A stretch of DNA of 64,000 bases from Rhodoferax sp. OV413 (GCA_945861785.1 CAMAWD010000026.1:1-64000); one strand, 5' to 3'. Positions 42,041-51,276 are shown, counted from the first letter of the stretch. Numbers and translations are program-made. The notes: generated by a model not told the origin, from the sequence alone.

Positions 42041-42958
42041 GTGTCTGACCAGCCACCGATGTTGCTGCCCGGCCGCGTTGTGCTCATCACAGGTGCCGCG
42101 TCCGGCATCGGGGCAGTCACGGCAATGGAATTGCACAAACGGGGAGCGAAACCCGTCTTGGTCGATTGTGATGAAACGCCCATGCGCGAAGTCTCTGCCC
42201 GGTGTGGCGGTGCGCTCATGTGTACAGCGGACGTTACCAGCCTGTCCGCGATGGAACACGTCGTCTCGGCCACGCTTGAGAAACATGGCCGGATCGACGT
42301 GGTCTGGGCGAATGCGGGAATTGCCGCCTTTGGCCCGCTGGCCTACACAGACCCTGGCGCATGGCGACGCTGCCTGGATGTCAACGTACTCGGTGTGTTC
42401 AACACCGTGCGCGCTGCCTTGCCGGCTGTGCTGAAGCAACGCGGCTACGTGCTGATCAGTGCCTCCGTGTCGAGCTTCGCCCACCCGCCGGCCATATCTG
42501 CCTATGCCGCCAGCAAGGCTGCCGTAGAGGCCATGGGCAACTCCTGGAGAATCGAACTCCACCACCATGGCGTAGCGGTGGGTCTGGTGCATGCAGGATG
42601 GGTGAAGACGCCCCTGGTGGCGGAAGGCGCGATGCACCCTGGGTTCCGCAGGCTTCGTGCCACCATGCCGGGATTCCTCAATGCGGAGTTGACCGTCGAG
42701 CAGGCGGCCACAGCCATCACAAACGGGATGTCGCGGCGCAGTCGCACTGTCTGGGTTCCGGGATGGATACGCATGTTTCACATCCTGCGAACATTTCTGC
42801 ATACCCCTGTGGCCGAGCGTGAAATGCTGCGCGCGGCGCCGGAAATCGAGTCGCTTTACCTGGAAGGACTGGCATCCGCGGGACCGCTCGCTTCCACTTT
42901 CGGACCACGGGAGCGAGAGCGCTCGCTGGCCCGCTCCGTCGCGGCTGAAAGAACTTAG
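42041..42958 (+). CDS. Short-chain dehydrogenase/reductase
   Basis: The 305-residue classical SDR has the Rossmann motif VLITGAASGIGAVTAMEL, NAGIAAF, the catalytic ISASVSSFAHPPAISAYAASKAA (Ser, Tyr, Lys), and a C-terminal amphipathic helix region (WIRMFHILRTF) that could touch the membrane. Start is GTG 42041, 15 bp after the DUF2269 gene, so it can be the last gene of the operon. Substrate unknown; carotenoid or hopanoid/lipid chemistry are options. Its stop TAG interlocks with the crtC stop on the other strand. Confidence 0.85.
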   Translation: MSDQPPMLLPGRVVLITGAASGIGAVTAMELHKRGAKPVLVDCDETPMREVSARCGGALMCTADVTSLSAMEHVVSATLEKHGRIDVVWANAGIAAFGPLAYTDPGAWRRCLDVNVLGVFNTVRAALPAVLKQRGYVLISASVSSFAHPPAISAYAASKAAVEAMGNSWRIELHHHGVAVGLVHAGWVKTPLVAEGAMHPGFRRLRATMPGFLNAELTVEQAATAITNGMSRRSRTVWVPGWIRMFHILRTFLHTPVAEREMLRAAPEIESLYLEGLASAGPLASTFGPRERERSLARSVAAERT

Positions 42959-43893
42959 GGGAGTCGCGGCATGCGCCACGGCAGCATCAGGCGCACCGGC
43001 AGCGAGGCGACGCGCTGGGCATCCAGGGTCTCGTGCACTGAAGTCACCGCCTCGCCCTCCAGGGACGAGCGCAGAATCGAACGCACATAGAACGGCGTAT
43101 CTTCCAGCGTACTTTGCACCACCGGCGCCACGCCTGCATCGCTGTGCATGGTGCGCGGGATGAACCACCGGGAGCGTGGCACCGGGTGGCGCGGCGGCGC
43201 AACCAGGGGTGTTGCCAGGCCCTGGGGGTCAAAGCGCTGGGCGATGACGCGGTCCGGCCCCTGCAGCGGGCGCACGTCATAGACCACCACCGTGTCGCCC
43301 TTGCCCGTCACCGTGCGCGACCAGTCCCAGATCTTGAAGGCCCGGTCCACCGGCTCGTCGCCCTCGTTGGAGTCCAGGTAAGCGTGGCCCAACCACCGCG
43401 CCGCCGGCTGTTCCATGTCGACGCTGACGCGCGAGCACGGCCCGATCGGGCCCCAGCGGTGGCGCGCTGCGGCATCCAGACCGGTGACAAAGCGGCACAG
43501 CCCCTGCGGCGTTACCGTGACCCGGCCGCGCACGCGCATGGGCAGCGGCACATTGATCTCGTCAATGTCGATGACCAGCGAGGTGCCATTCCAGTGCAGG
43601 CGGCTAGGCCCCACGGTGAAGGTGTCGCGGCTGCGTTGCATGTGGGCGCGGCCGCGCTCGGTCATGGTCCAGCGCCGCCCCGGCGCACCGTACAACGCCA
43701 CATTGATGGCGCAAAAGTTCTCCGGTTCGGCGACACCATCGTTGCGTGCGCGGGCCCAGGCGTAATACGGCGAAAACACGCTGCCCACAAAGGCGATGAT
43801 GGACAGGCCGCAGCGGCCGTCGTCGCTCAAGGCGTCGACATACCACCAGAGATAACCACCCGGCGCGACCGGCTGGTCGAATCGAGGTGCGCC
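42955..43893 (-). CDS. crtC: Carotenoid 1,2-hydratase (hydroxyneurosporene synthase); start unresolved
   Basis: CrtC adds water across the C1-C2 double bond of neurosporene/lycopene. The family sequence begins FDQPVAPGGYLWWYVDAL and continues IIAFVGSVFSPYYAWAR, MTERGRAHM, with the C-terminal FYVRSILRS. About 310 residues are conserved. No ATG, GTG or TTG is in frame near this beginning: the ATG at 43895-43893 is in the crtD frame and one base out for crtC. The nearest in-frame ATG (44142) lies 80 residues upstream within crtD. Either translation starts far inside crtD, a non-standard start is used, or a one-base indel lies at the start. The gene ends with TAA overlapping the opposing SDR stop. 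Confidence 0.85.
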   Translation of the reverse strand, partial: GAPRFDQPVAPGGYLWWYVDALSDDGRCGLSIIAFVGSVFSPYYAWARARNDGVAEPENFCAINVALYGAPGRRWTMTERGRAHMQRSRDTFTVGPSRLHWNGTSLVIDIDEINVPLPMRVRGRVTVTPQGLCRFVTGLDAAARHRWGPIGPCSRVSVDMEQPAARWLGHAYLDSNEGDEPVDRAFKIWDWSRTVTGKGDTVVVYDVRPLQGPDRVIAQRFDPQGLATPLVAPPRHPVPRSRWFIPRTMHSDAGVAPVVQSTLEDTPFYVRSILRSSLEGEAVTSVHETLDAQRVASLPVRLMLPWRMPRLP

Positions 43894-45386
43894 ATCAGCG
43901 TCGCGGCCGCCAGTCGCCCCGACATCGCAGCCATCGGCACGCCCGGCCCCGGATGCACGCTGCCCCCCGCCAGGTACAGCCCCGCCAGACGGCTCTGCGA
44001 AGACGGCCGTTGGAACGCCGACATCCAGCCGTGCGTCGCCCGCCCGTACAACGCCCCGCCCGTGCCCGGAAAAAGCTGGTTGAATCCGTGCGGCGTGGTC
44101 AGTACCACCTGGTGCGACTGGGGCTGCAGCTTCAAGCCGCATTGGCGCAGCAGCGCCAGGCTGTGGGTTTCGCATGCGAGGGTCTCCGATGCATCAAAGG
44201 GGCGGGTGTCACCATCCGGCGGCGCGTTGACCAGGCACAGAAGGCGTTCACATCCTGGGGGCTGCTGTGCGTCGTCATGGCGGTCCTGCGCGCAAACATA
44301 GACCGTGCCATGGCGCGGCAGGGTGCGTTTGCGAAAGATATCATCAAACTCGCCGGCATAGTCCGAATCAAAGAACACGTTGTGGCGCACCAGCGCAAAG
44401 CCACTGGGGCGGGTGTGCATGGACCAGGTGAGCGCAGACAGCGAGCGCTGACCCACCTTGACGCGCGGTGCAGCGCCCTGCGCTGGCCGGCCCAAGAGCC
44501 CTTGCGCCAGCGCCCCAGCGTCGCCGTTGAACACCACCGCATCGGCTGCGATGCGCGTACCGTCGGCGAGCAGCACACCGCTGGCGCGCGCCCCCTGCAC
44601 CTCAATCTCCGTGCATGCGGTGCCGTAGCGGAACCGCACCCCCATGCGCTGCGCAAGCTGCGCCAGCGCCACGGCCACGGCGTGCATGCCCCCCCGGACC
44701 GACCACACCCCGTCCTGCTCCACCTGCGCGACCAGCATGAGCGTGGCTGGCGCCAGCCACGGCGAAGACCCGCAATAGGTGGCGTAGCGCGCAAAGAGCT
44801 GCTGCAGCCGCGGGTCGTGAAACTGCTTGCCCAGCGCGTTCCACATCGTTGCAAACGGCCCCAGACCCATAAGCACACCCAAACCCCGAGGGCCAAGGTC
44901 GCGCGCGATGCTTGACAGCGTTGGTTTTTGCGACCGGATGTAGGGCCCCTCCAGCGCGCGGTAAAGGGCACGGCTTTGCGCACAGAACGCCACAAACCGG
45001 CGGCCTTCCTGCGGGCTGCTGAACGCCGCGATGGCTTGCTCGGACCGGCCGATGTCGGAAAACAGGTCCAGCGTGCTGTGCGTGCCGCGCCAGGCGTGGC
45101 GCGCCAGAATGCCCAGGGGTTCGAGCACCAGCATTTCCTCCAGTGAAGTGCCCAGCTCGGCCAACAACTGGTCAAACACCCAGCGCATGGTGAAGACCGT
45201 GGGGCCGGAGTCGATGGTGGCTCCATCGACCACCAGTTGTCGCATCTTGCCGCCCGGGGCGGCACCCGCTTCCACGACGGTGACCTGCATGCCGCGGTGC
45301 GCCAGCTCCAAGGCACTGACCAGACCGCCGATGCCCGCACCCACCACCACCACCCGGTGGTCCCGCAGCGCCTCAGGCAAGGCCAT
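43827..45386 (-). CDS. crtD: Methoxyneurosporene dehydrogenase (carotenoid 3,4-desaturase)
   Basis: The FAD-dependent CrtI-like enzyme of 519 residues has VVVGAGIGGLVSALELAHRG near the start, DSGPTVFTMRWVFD, and the C-terminal LYLAGGSVHPGPGVPMAAMSG. It makes the 3,4 double bond in hydroxy- or methoxy-carotenoids of the spheroidene/spirilloxanthin pathway. ATG 45386 overlaps crtA by 14 bp; ATG 45410 is a longer alternative. The last 20 codons run over the crtC start in another frame and may be an artefact of the same frame problem. Confidence 0.93.
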   Translation of the reverse strand: MALPEALRDHRVVVVGAGIGGLVSALELAHRGMQVTVVEAGAAPGGKMRQLVVDGATIDSGPTVFTMRWVFDQLLAELGTSLEEMLVLEPLGILARHAWRGTHSTLDLFSDIGRSEQAIAAFSSPQEGRRFVAFCAQSRALYRALEGPYIRSQKPTLSSIARDLGPRGLGVLMGLGPFATMWNALGKQFHDPRLQQLFARYATYCGSSPWLAPATLMLVAQVEQDGVWSVRGGMHAVAVALAQLAQRMGVRFRYGTACTEIEVQGARASGVLLADGTRIAADAVVFNGDAGALAQGLLGRPAQGAAPRVKVGQRSLSALTWSMHTRPSGFALVRHNVFFDSDYAGEFDDIFRKRTLPRHGTVYVCAQDRHDDAQQPPGCERLLCLVNAPPDGDTRPFDASETLACETHSLALLRQCGLKLQPQSHQVVLTTPHGFNQLFPGTGGALYGRATHGWMSAFQRPSSQSRLAGLYLAGGSVHPGPGVPMAAMSGRLAAATLMAHLDSTSRSRRVVISGGMSTP

Positions 45387-46101
45387 GGGCAAATTCCGGC
45401 TCAGACGCATAGGTACGGCCCTTCCAGGTACCGCGCATGCCCAAAACCACGAACCGTGCAAACAGCGACTCCGAAAAATAGTGCTTGTGCTGCGCCGCGC
45501 GGATGGCGTCCAGATGTGCGCCGCTGCGGGCGTAGGCGTCCATGGCGGCTACGTCGTCCCAGACGCTGAACGTTGCCTGGCGCAAAAAGGGCGCCTCGCC
45601 CAACCCCACGGCCAATCGACAACCTGCAGCCGAATCGATTGCATGTTGCGCAGCCGGCGCATAACGCCAGAATGCCGGTGCAAGGCGCAAACGGATGGAT
45701 GCACGGGTCAGCGCCGCGATCGGCCCGGCAGCGGGGTGTGAGGCCGAGGGGCTCAGCGCGTTGCCGTCCCAGCTGCCGCGGCTGGCGCACGGCCGCATTT
45801 TCACGGTGCACAACTCCGTGCAACGTGTCTGGTAGGTGGCAACCAGCGCCGAGTCGTCCGCAAACGCGTCGGCGGCAGCCGCATTGCTGAAGACGGCAAA
45901 CAGGCCCTGGCGCGATTTGCTGGGGCGCAGGCCGAAGCCACCCTCAAAGCCGCTGCCCAGCAGTTTGGCAAAGCGCAGGCCGGGTGTCCCGCGCAAGGCG
46001 CGCGGACCGCGCACCATGTTCGACCAGCCCCAAAGCAGGGATGCGGGCGCGGTGTCTGCCAGCAGCAGTACGGCTACCTCGTCGGAGACCGCGCTTGGCA
46101 C
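45373..46101 (-). CDS. crtA: Spheroidene monooxygenase
   Basis: The 242-residue protein oxidises spheroidene to spheroidenone (2-keto group) with O2. Family landmarks are the N-terminal VAVLLLADTAPASLLWGWSN, TRASIRLRLAPAFWRYAP, and FLRQATFSVWDDVAAMDAYAR followed by HYFSESLFARF. It is a small haem-binding protein, like an Abm/EthD fold. Start is GTG 46101, 12 bp after pufC; no ATG is available. Confidence 0.92.
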   Translation of the reverse strand: MPSAVSDEVAVLLLADTAPASLLWGWSNMVRGPRALRGTPGLRFAKLLGSGFEGGFGLRPSKSRQGLFAVFSNAAAADAFADDSALVATYQTRCTELCTVKMRPCASRGSWDGNALSPSASHPAAGPIAALTRASIRLRLAPAFWRYAPAAQHAIDSAAGCRLAVGLGEAPFLRQATFSVWDDVAAMDAYARSGAHLDAIRAAQHKHYFSESLFARFVVLGMRGTWKGRTYASEPEFAHGLA

Positions 46102-46113
46102 AACGCTGCGCCC

Positions 46114-47142
46114 CTATTTGGCGGCCAGGGCTTGCAGCTCGGGGAAGTCCTTTGCCATGGGTGCGCCATACAGGGGCTTGTAGGCGCCCTGGTGGCAGGT
46201 GGTGCAGTTCACCTTGGCCACATCGCCCTTCGGACCCAGCCGGTGTTTCGGAAAAGCCTCGGTCAGCGGTTTGAGGTAGTCGTTGTTGAGTTCGCGCGCC
46301 ATGCGAATGCCATACCACGAGGTGACGCGTTGCGGGCGCGACTCGTCCCATGCCTGGAAGTTTCGGGTGTTGTGGCAGTAGGTGCAGTTCACGCCCAGCG
46401 ACTCCGACATGTGCACCATCAGCCCGTAGGTGTGTTCGGCCTGTTTGGTGGAATGGCGGTTGGCAGCCGTGCCTTTCATGGCCATGGCTTCGTTGCCGTT
46501 GACGCGGATGTCGGCGGCGTTGAGCAGGAAGGGCGTGAACGGGTCAAATGGCAGGGAGGTCAAGCCGACGGATCTGGCCGGCTGGTTCTGTCCGGCAAGG
46601 TCTCCCAGCAGGCTGTTGGCGTACTTGCGATCCTTGGGTGCATACCATACCTGCTGTGGGATGTTGTTGCCGCGGTGGCAGGTGTAACAGGTAACCCCGG
46701 TTTGTGCCACGTGCTGCTTCCAGTTGCTGTTGATGCGCTGCGTCATCTCGATCATGCGCCGCGCCACCACCTTGGTGTACTTGGAGTCCTCCGCAAGATT
46801 CTCCAGGTTGTGGCAGTATGCACAGCCTTCTTTTGGCGCCACCCACTGGGTGATGGACGTCATGTGCCGCGTGAACTGCGCCACGCTCAGATCACCCAGC
46901 ACCTTGACGTTCTTGAAGATCTCCTTGGCTTTGGGGCCATCCGCGCTGGCGGCCTCAGGCACCGCTGGAGCGGCGTTCAATGGCGCCTCTTTGGCCAGCG
47001 TGCGCGGGTTGTAAACCTGCACCATCGCGGTGCCGCGAAAGCCGGTTTGCACGGTCTCGATGGGCGGCCGCTCGCAACCGGCAAGTACCGCAAGAACCAG
47101 CGTCAGGGATGCGACGCCAAAGGTGCGGATGGTGAGTCTCAT
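46114..47142 (-). CDS. pufC: Reaction-centre tetrahaem cytochrome c subunit
   Basis: The 342-residue lipoprotein donates electrons to the photo-oxidised special pair. A lipobox ends at C23 (VLAGC). Four haem motifs are seen: CAYCH (107-111), CYTCH (152-156), CTYCH (253-257) and CTTCH (313-317), each preceded by a helix with a Met or His sixth ligand. The ATG overlaps the pufM stop. Confidence 0.97.
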   Translation of the reverse strand: MRLTIRTFGVASLTLVLAVLAGCERPPIETVQTGFRGTAMVQVYNPRTLAKEAPLNAAPAVPEAASADGPKAKEIFKNVKVLGDLSVAQFTRHMTSITQWVAPKEGCAYCHNLENLAEDSKYTKVVARRMIEMTQRINSNWKQHVAQTGVTCYTCHRGNNIPQQVWYAPKDRKYANSLLGDLAGQNQPARSVGLTSLPFDPFTPFLLNAADIRVNGNEAMAMKGTAANRHSTKQAEHTYGLMVHMSESLGVNCTYCHNTRNFQAWDESRPQRVTSWYGIRMARELNNDYLKPLTEAFPKHRLGPKGDVAKVNCTTCHQGAYKPLYGAPMAKDFPELQALAAK

Positions 47143-48113
47143 GGTTTTGCTCCCAGCAGTGCCGGATCCAGAACCGCCGGCATGACGTGCGGATAGGCCG
47201 GCACCACATGGTGCTTGACCGACCACAAATACCAGTTGTCAACCACCGGGCCGGTGAGCAGGATGCCGATGCCGCCCACCAGCGGGCACAACACGGCAAA
47301 CCACCAGGCCCAGCGGTGGATGGACTCCATCGTGGCGTTGAAGCCCATGGTCCAGCGCCAGAACAGCGCGGCGCGTTCCGACGCGGTGCCGCGGTCGACG
47401 ATCTGCTCGATCTCGCGCTCGCCACCGAAGCGGCTCACGGCCAGAATCGTGGCGCCGTGCATGGCAAACAGCAGCACCGAGCCGTACAGGAAGACGATGG
47501 ACAACGCATGGAACGGGTTGTAGAACAGGTTGCCGTGGCGCAGCGAGATCGCCGAGACCCAGTCCAGGTGCGGGAATATGCCGAACGGCACCGCCTCGGA
47601 CCAGCTACCCATCATGATGGGGCGAAAGAACCCGCACACCAGGTACAGCCAGATGGCGGCCGCGAAGGCCCAGGCCACGTGGGTGCCCAGCCCGAGTTGG
47701 CGCGCACGCCGGTAGGTTCTGGCCCACCACAGGAGGATGGACACGGTCAGCATGAAGCCGGTGACCAACCACCAGCCACCCTGCGCCAGCGGCGGAATGC
47801 TCAGGCCATACTGCGGCGGCGGCGGCTCCAGGGCCAGCCAGAACAGCTGGCGGATCAGCTGGATGGGGTTCCAGTCGACCGAGGCCAGCATGTTGAAGCC
47901 GATGATGTTGAAGGCAAAGGTGCCGAAGAGCAGCGATGCCACCCCCAGCGAGCCCAGATAGATCGGCCCGATCTGCGCGTTGCCCAGACGCCCCAGAAGG
48001 TGAAACAGGAAGGGCGTTCCGGTACGTTTGTCGTCACCCCTGGGAAGAGCGACTCCGTCATGCAGCGGACCGACCGGCTGTACGGTGGTAAACAGGTTTT
48101 GGTATTGCGCCAT
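47139..48113 (-). CDS. pufM: Photosynthetic reaction centre M subunit
   Basis: The 324-residue five-helix subunit carries the histidine ligands of the special pair and iron ([37 protein letters not shown]). It forms the heterodimer with PufL. It is 18 bp after pufL, and its stop overlaps pufC. Confidence 0.98.
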   Translation of the reverse strand: MAQYQNLFTTVQPVGPLHDGVALPRGDDKRTGTPFLFHLLGRLGNAQIGPIYLGSLGVASLLFGTFAFNIIGFNMLASVDWNPIQLIRQLFWLALEPPPPQYGLSIPPLAQGGWWLVTGFMLTVSILLWWARTYRRARQLGLGTHVAWAFAAAIWLYLVCGFFRPIMMGSWSEAVPFGIFPHLDWVSAISLRHGNLFYNPFHALSIVFLYGSVLLFAMHGATILAVSRFGGEREIEQIVDRGTASERAALFWRWTMGFNATMESIHRWAWWFAVLCPLVGGIGILLTGPVVDNWYLWSVKHHVVPAYPHVMPAVLDPALLGAKP

Positions 48114-48131
48114 GTTTGTCTCCTGCTCGCT

Positions 48132-48959
48132 TCAATTGCGCCAGATCGGCATGTTCAGCCACCAGCCCCACCATTCGGGCCAGGCGCCAGTCCAGAACGG
48201 CCCGCTGACCACGATGCAGACGATGCCGAACCAGACCCCGGCGAGTGCCAGGAAAAGCCCCAGACGGTGGATGCCCAGCGTGCCGACCGAGTAGCCGATG
48301 AAGTCACGGAAGAAGGTGTCCTCATGCTCAGGGGTCTTGACGGTTTCACCCTTCTTCGGATTGGTCGCAGAGAGAACCAGGCCGCCGTGCATGGACAGCG
48401 CCAATACCGTAGCGAAGAACAACGTCACCGCGATCATGTGCCACGGGTTGTAGTGAAAGTGCAGGTACTGGTAGGCGGTGTTGCTGACCCAGTCCAGGTG
48501 GCTGTAGATGCCGTAGGGGAAGGCATGGCCCCAGGCGCCCATCAGCACCGGGCGGATCACTTGCAGCGACACGTAGGCGAGGATCGCCATGCCAAAGGCG
48601 ACCGGCACATGCAGGCCCATGCCCAGCTTGCGGCAGATCTCGACCTCGCGCAGGGCCCATGACACAAACGCGCCGATGGCGCACACCGTGATGATCTGCC
48701 AGATGCCGCCTTGGAGCATCGGCGCGAAGCGCAGCCCGTAGGACAGGTCGGGCGGCGCGATATTGATCTGCCACGGATTCCAGGTCGGCCCCATGGCCGC
48801 GCCAAAGAGAATCATGGCCGTGCCCGAGAGGGTAAAGAAGATCGTCGTAACTCCAAAGAAACCGACGTAAAACGGACCGACCCAGAAGTCGAACAGGTCG
48901 CCCCCGATGAGGGTTCCGCCGCGCACGCGGTACTTTCTCTCAAAGCTCAACATAGCCAT
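48132..48959 (-). CDS. pufL: Photosynthetic reaction centre L subunit
   Basis: The 275-residue five-helix subunit begins [20 protein letters not shown], and contains the special-pair/accessory histidines in [11 protein letters not shown] and the iron/QB site [12 protein letters not shown]. The ATG follows GGAGGTTGCAAA. A 125-bp gap with a strong hairpin separates it from pufA. Confidence 0.98.
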   Translation of the reverse strand: MAMLSFERKYRVRGGTLIGGDLFDFWVGPFYVGFFGVTTIFFTLSGTAMILFGAAMGPTWNPWQINIAPPDLSYGLRFAPMLQGGIWQIITVCAIGAFVSWALREVEICRKLGMGLHVPVAFGMAILAYVSLQVIRPVLMGAWGHAFPYGIYSHLDWVSNTAYQYLHFHYNPWHMIAVTLFFATVLALSMHGGLVLSATNPKKGETVKTPEHEDTFFRDFIGYSVGTLGIHRLGLFLALAGVWFGIVCIVVSGPFWTGAWPEWWGWWLNMPIWRN

Positions 48960-49026
48960 TTTGCAACCTCCAGGCGTTGTGCGGCCCCTTGGGCGCCATC
49001 GCAGTGAGTCTCTCGTTATTCAGGAG

Positions 49027-49063
49027 GCAGACGCACCGTTCCTGCGGAACGGATTGCGTCTGC
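49027..49063 (-). other. Intercistronic pufA-pufL mRNA hairpin
   Basis: A 9-bp stem (GCAGACGCA with TGCGTCTGC), a 2-nt bulge, then a 7-bp stem (CCGTTCC with GGAACGG) closed by a TGC loop make a 16-bp, very stable structure. No T-run follows on the minus strand, so it is not a standard terminator. In Rhodobacter, hairpins in the same place protect the pufBA transcript and set the LH1:RC ratio; the same role is inferred here. Confidence 0.78.
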
Positions 49064-49084
49064 GGTTTTCAACGACCCGAGTCG

Positions 49085-49273
49085 TCATTTCTGCGGCAGA
49101 GCCGCGTTCTGTGCCGCCTTCGCGGCCTTGACCGTATCGGGATGCCATGTGTTGATGTTGTAACGATCGCCACTGATATGGATCAGATGGATGCTCGTCG
49201 AAATGAAGGCAATCAACAGCCCGGTCAAAACAATCGCCTTGCGGGGATCGATCACACGCCAAATGCGCCACAT
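49085..49273 (-). CDS. pufA: LH1 antenna alpha polypeptide
   Basis: The 62-residue protein has the LH1-alpha N-terminus MWRIWRVIDPRKA, one transmembrane helix (about 13-33) with the bacteriochlorophyll-ligand histidine region IHLIH (H29, H32), and a long C-terminal tail (about 25 residues) with DRYNINTW. The ATG follows AAGGA by 7 bases. Confidence 0.93.
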   Translation of the reverse strand: MWRIWRVIDPRKAIVLTGLLIAFISTSIHLIHISGDRYNINTWHPDTVKAAKAAQNAALPQK

Positions 49274-49288
49274 AGGATTTTCCTTTCG

Positions 49289-49513
49289 TTAACTCAATTG
49301 AGAAATGACGGTATAGACAGCCGATTTCACGCTCACCAGAGTGGCTCGCGATCCCTCCGCCCCGGGCAGCCAGGTTCGCCAGTCAAGGGCGAATATCTGT
49401 CCAACCACTGCAAGCGCCATGAACACGCAAAAAATCACTACGAAAATTGCGCGGTAACCATTGAGGTGGTTATCTGCAATGAACGACGGATCACTGACGT
49501 TTTGATGGGACAT
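49289..49513 (-). CDS. Small single-span membrane protein between pufB and pufA (PufQ-like layout)
   Basis: The 74-residue protein has a polar N-terminus, one helix (about 21-43, YRAIFVVIFCVFMALAVVGQ) without histidine, then DWRTWLPGAEGS and a C-terminal amphipathic segment (VKSAVYTVISQL). It cannot ligate bacteriochlorophyll as LH polypeptides do. Length and layout (Tyr at membrane edge, one helix, short tail) resemble PufQ, but PufQ is normally upstream of pufB. GGAGGTATTT precedes the ATG, a strong ribosome site. Gaps to pufB (23 bp) and pufA (15 bp) are short, so it is expressed with LH1. Possible roles: pigment delivery, LH1 assembly or an accessory RC-LH1 subunit. Confidence 0.8.
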   Translation of the reverse strand: MSHQNVSDPSFIADNHLNGYRAIFVVIFCVFMALAVVGQIFALDWRTWLPGAEGSRATLVSVKSAVYTVISQLS

Positions 49514-49536
49514 AAATACCTCCAGAAATGGTTCGT

Positions 49537-49680
49537 TCAGAACCAGGGACGCCAGATCCACACCAGACTGTGCGCAAAGAATGCTCCCACTGCCCACAAC
49601 AGGTAACCCTGGATGTAGTACTTGTGGAACTCTTGCGCTTCTTCGTCTGAAAGCCCTGACGGATTCGCTGCTTCAGTCAT
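49537..49680 (-). CDS. pufB: LH1 antenna beta polypeptide
   Basis: The 47-residue protein carries the LH-beta pattern: SDEEAQEFHKYY (H19), a helix, and FFAHSLVWIWRPWF with the bacteriochlorophyll-ligand H37, eighteen residues after H19 as in other LH1 beta chains. ATG 49680 follows AAGGTG. The in-frame extension upstream is not conserved sequence. Confidence 0.94.
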   Translation of the reverse strand: MTEAANPSGLSDEEAQEFHKYYIQGYLLWAVGAFFAHSLVWIWRPWF

Positions 49681-49744
49681 AGTTAGCACCTTACTCAAAT
49701 AGCCTTGCGGCAATCCCCATGCCCTTGCGGACACGGCACCTTTT

Positions 49745-49764
49745 GCACCCGGTTGTCCGGGTGC
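49745..49764 (-). other. Hairpin in the bchZ-pufB spacer
   Basis: GCACCCGG-TTGT-CCGGGTGC is a perfect 8-bp stem with 4-nt loop, 65 bp before pufB. There is no T-run after it on the minus strand. It may mark mRNA processing between the bch and puf parts of the superoperon. Confidence 0.55.
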
Positions 49765-49797
49765 TTGCACAGCCATCCATCAGCCTGGGCGCCCAGT

Positions 49798-51276
49798 TCA
49801 TGCGGCGGCCCCGGCTTTTGAATGTCCGAACAACTCTGAAAAACGGGCTGCCTCGACGCGCTCGCGCCCCGTTTCCCTTGCATCGCGTTCTGCGCAGTCG
49901 CGCATTTGTTTGGCCGCCGAAATGCGCACCAGCACCGGCTGCGCTTCAAGCAGCTCCTCCATGAGGCGCTGTGCGTCCGGCTCCCAGGCCAGCGTCTCGC
50001 CTGTGGTCATGCGGCTGTGCGTGGGCTCGATCTTGTCCATGTCGGTACCCAGCGGCAGGATGTGAAACAAGGCATCGAACAGGGCGTTGCAGAACTCCTG
50101 GATGATGTAGGTGGCGCCCGCATAACCCATGAACGGCGTGCCGGTGTGGCGCCGGATGATGGGCAGCGGAAAGCTCGCCGGGATGAAGCTGGTTTTCATC
50201 ATCCCGCCGCCGCCACATTCGGCCAGGTAAATGCGTTCGTTGTAGCTGCCGTAAAGAACCAGCGGCGTCTTCTCGGTCACCAGTTTGCGCACCGCCGCGT
50301 TGTCGGTTTTTTCACCTGCGTAACGCGCTACAGCGAAATTGCAGGGCAGGCCCATCTCGTCTTCGAGAAAGTGCCGGATTCCCCGGGTATAGGTCTCGTT
50401 TGCTACAACGCCAAAATTGGCGGTGCCAAAGAAGTCCTGCGTCACGGAGCGCCACAGGTCCCAGATGGGCTTGATGGTGCTGTGCTTTTCGCGCTCGATG
50501 AAGGGCTCCGGGTCAAGCCCCAGCAGTTCGCCCAGGCTGCGCAGGAATTTGGTCGTGCTGTGCAGCCCGATAGGGGCTTGCAGGTAAGGACGCTCCAGCG
50601 CCTCGCACAGCATGCGCCCGAACTCGCGGTACATGCAGATGTTGGCATCGGCCTCGACCAGCCGCGACACGTCCGCCAGGTGGCTGCCCAGCGGGAACAC
50701 CATGTTGACCTCGGCGCCGATACCCTGCACCAAGCGGCGGATTTCTGCCAGGTCACTGGGGCAATTGAAGGCGCCGTAGCTCGGCCCGATGATGTTCACG
50801 CGCGGCTTCTCACCGGCTTTGCGTTCGCCAAAAGGTGTTCGTTGGGGTACATGGCGCAGGCCGTGCTGCTGCCACAGCCAGTACATGGCGCGGTTGGCGC
50901 ACTGCCACTGGTCTTCGTCGATCGTGCGCGGCAAGAAACGCTGCAGGTTGGTGCCTTCCGGCGTGACGCCGCCACCGATCATCTCGGCGATCGAACCGGT
51001 CACGACGACGCTGGGCAGATCCGGGTCGAGCGCGGCGTGGGCGCGGCGCATGGCGCCCTCGGTGCCTTCGCGTCCGAGTTGCTCTTCGGCCAGTCCTGTC
51101 ACCACAATCGGCAATTCGTGCGGCGGCAATGCGTCGGTGTAGTGAAGGACCGAGGTCACCGGCAGGTTCTCGCAACCCACCGGGCCGTCGATCACCACCT
51201 GCAGGCCCTTGATGGCGGTGAACACATACACCGCCCCCCAGTAGCCGCCCGCACGATCGTGGTCCAGGACTAGCAT
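49798..51276 (-). CDS. bchZ: Chlorophyllide a reductase subunit Z
   Basis: The 492-residue NifK-like subunit of chlorophyllide reductase (COR) reduces ring B with BchY and BchX. Sequence marks include [25 protein letters not shown] at the N-terminus (cluster cysteine) and [20 protein letters not shown]. The C-terminal light-independent reductase tail ([19 protein letters not shown]) is intact. The SD AAGGGGG is inside a G/C-rich spacer. Confidence 0.96.
   Translation of the reverse strand: MLVLDHDRAGGYWGAVYVFTAIKGLQVVIDGPVGCENLPVTSVLHYTDALPPHELPIVVTGLAEEQLGREGTEGAMRRAHAALDPDLPSVVVTGSIAEMIGGGVTPEGTNLQRFLPRTIDEDQWQCANRAMYWLWQQHGLRHVPQRTPFGERKAGEKPRVNIIGPSYGAFNCPSDLAEIRRLVQGIGAEVNMVFPLGSHLADVSRLVEADANICMYREFGRMLCEALERPYLQAPIGLHSTTKFLRSLGELLGLDPEPFIEREKHSTIKPIWDLWRSVTQDFFGTANFGVVANETYTRGIRHFLEDEMGLPCNFAVARYAGEKTDNAAVRKLVTEKTPLVLYGSYNERIYLAECGGGGMMKTSFIPASFPLPIIRRHTGTPFMGYAGATYIIQEFCNALFDALFHILPLGTDMDKIEPTHSRMTTGETLAWEPDAQRLMEELLEAQPVLVRISAAKQMRDCAERDARETGRERVEAARFSELFGHSKAGAAA

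Noticed and set aside
43894-44175. Extended N-terminus of crtC from the ATG at 44175
   Set aside because: The extra 90 residues are the shadow of crtD sequence and look non-native; kept only as a possible explanation for the missing start.
49514-49776. Longer pufB start upstream of ATG 49680
   Set aside because: The upstream residues are not LH1-beta-like, and the conserved beta polypeptide begins at MTEAANPSG.
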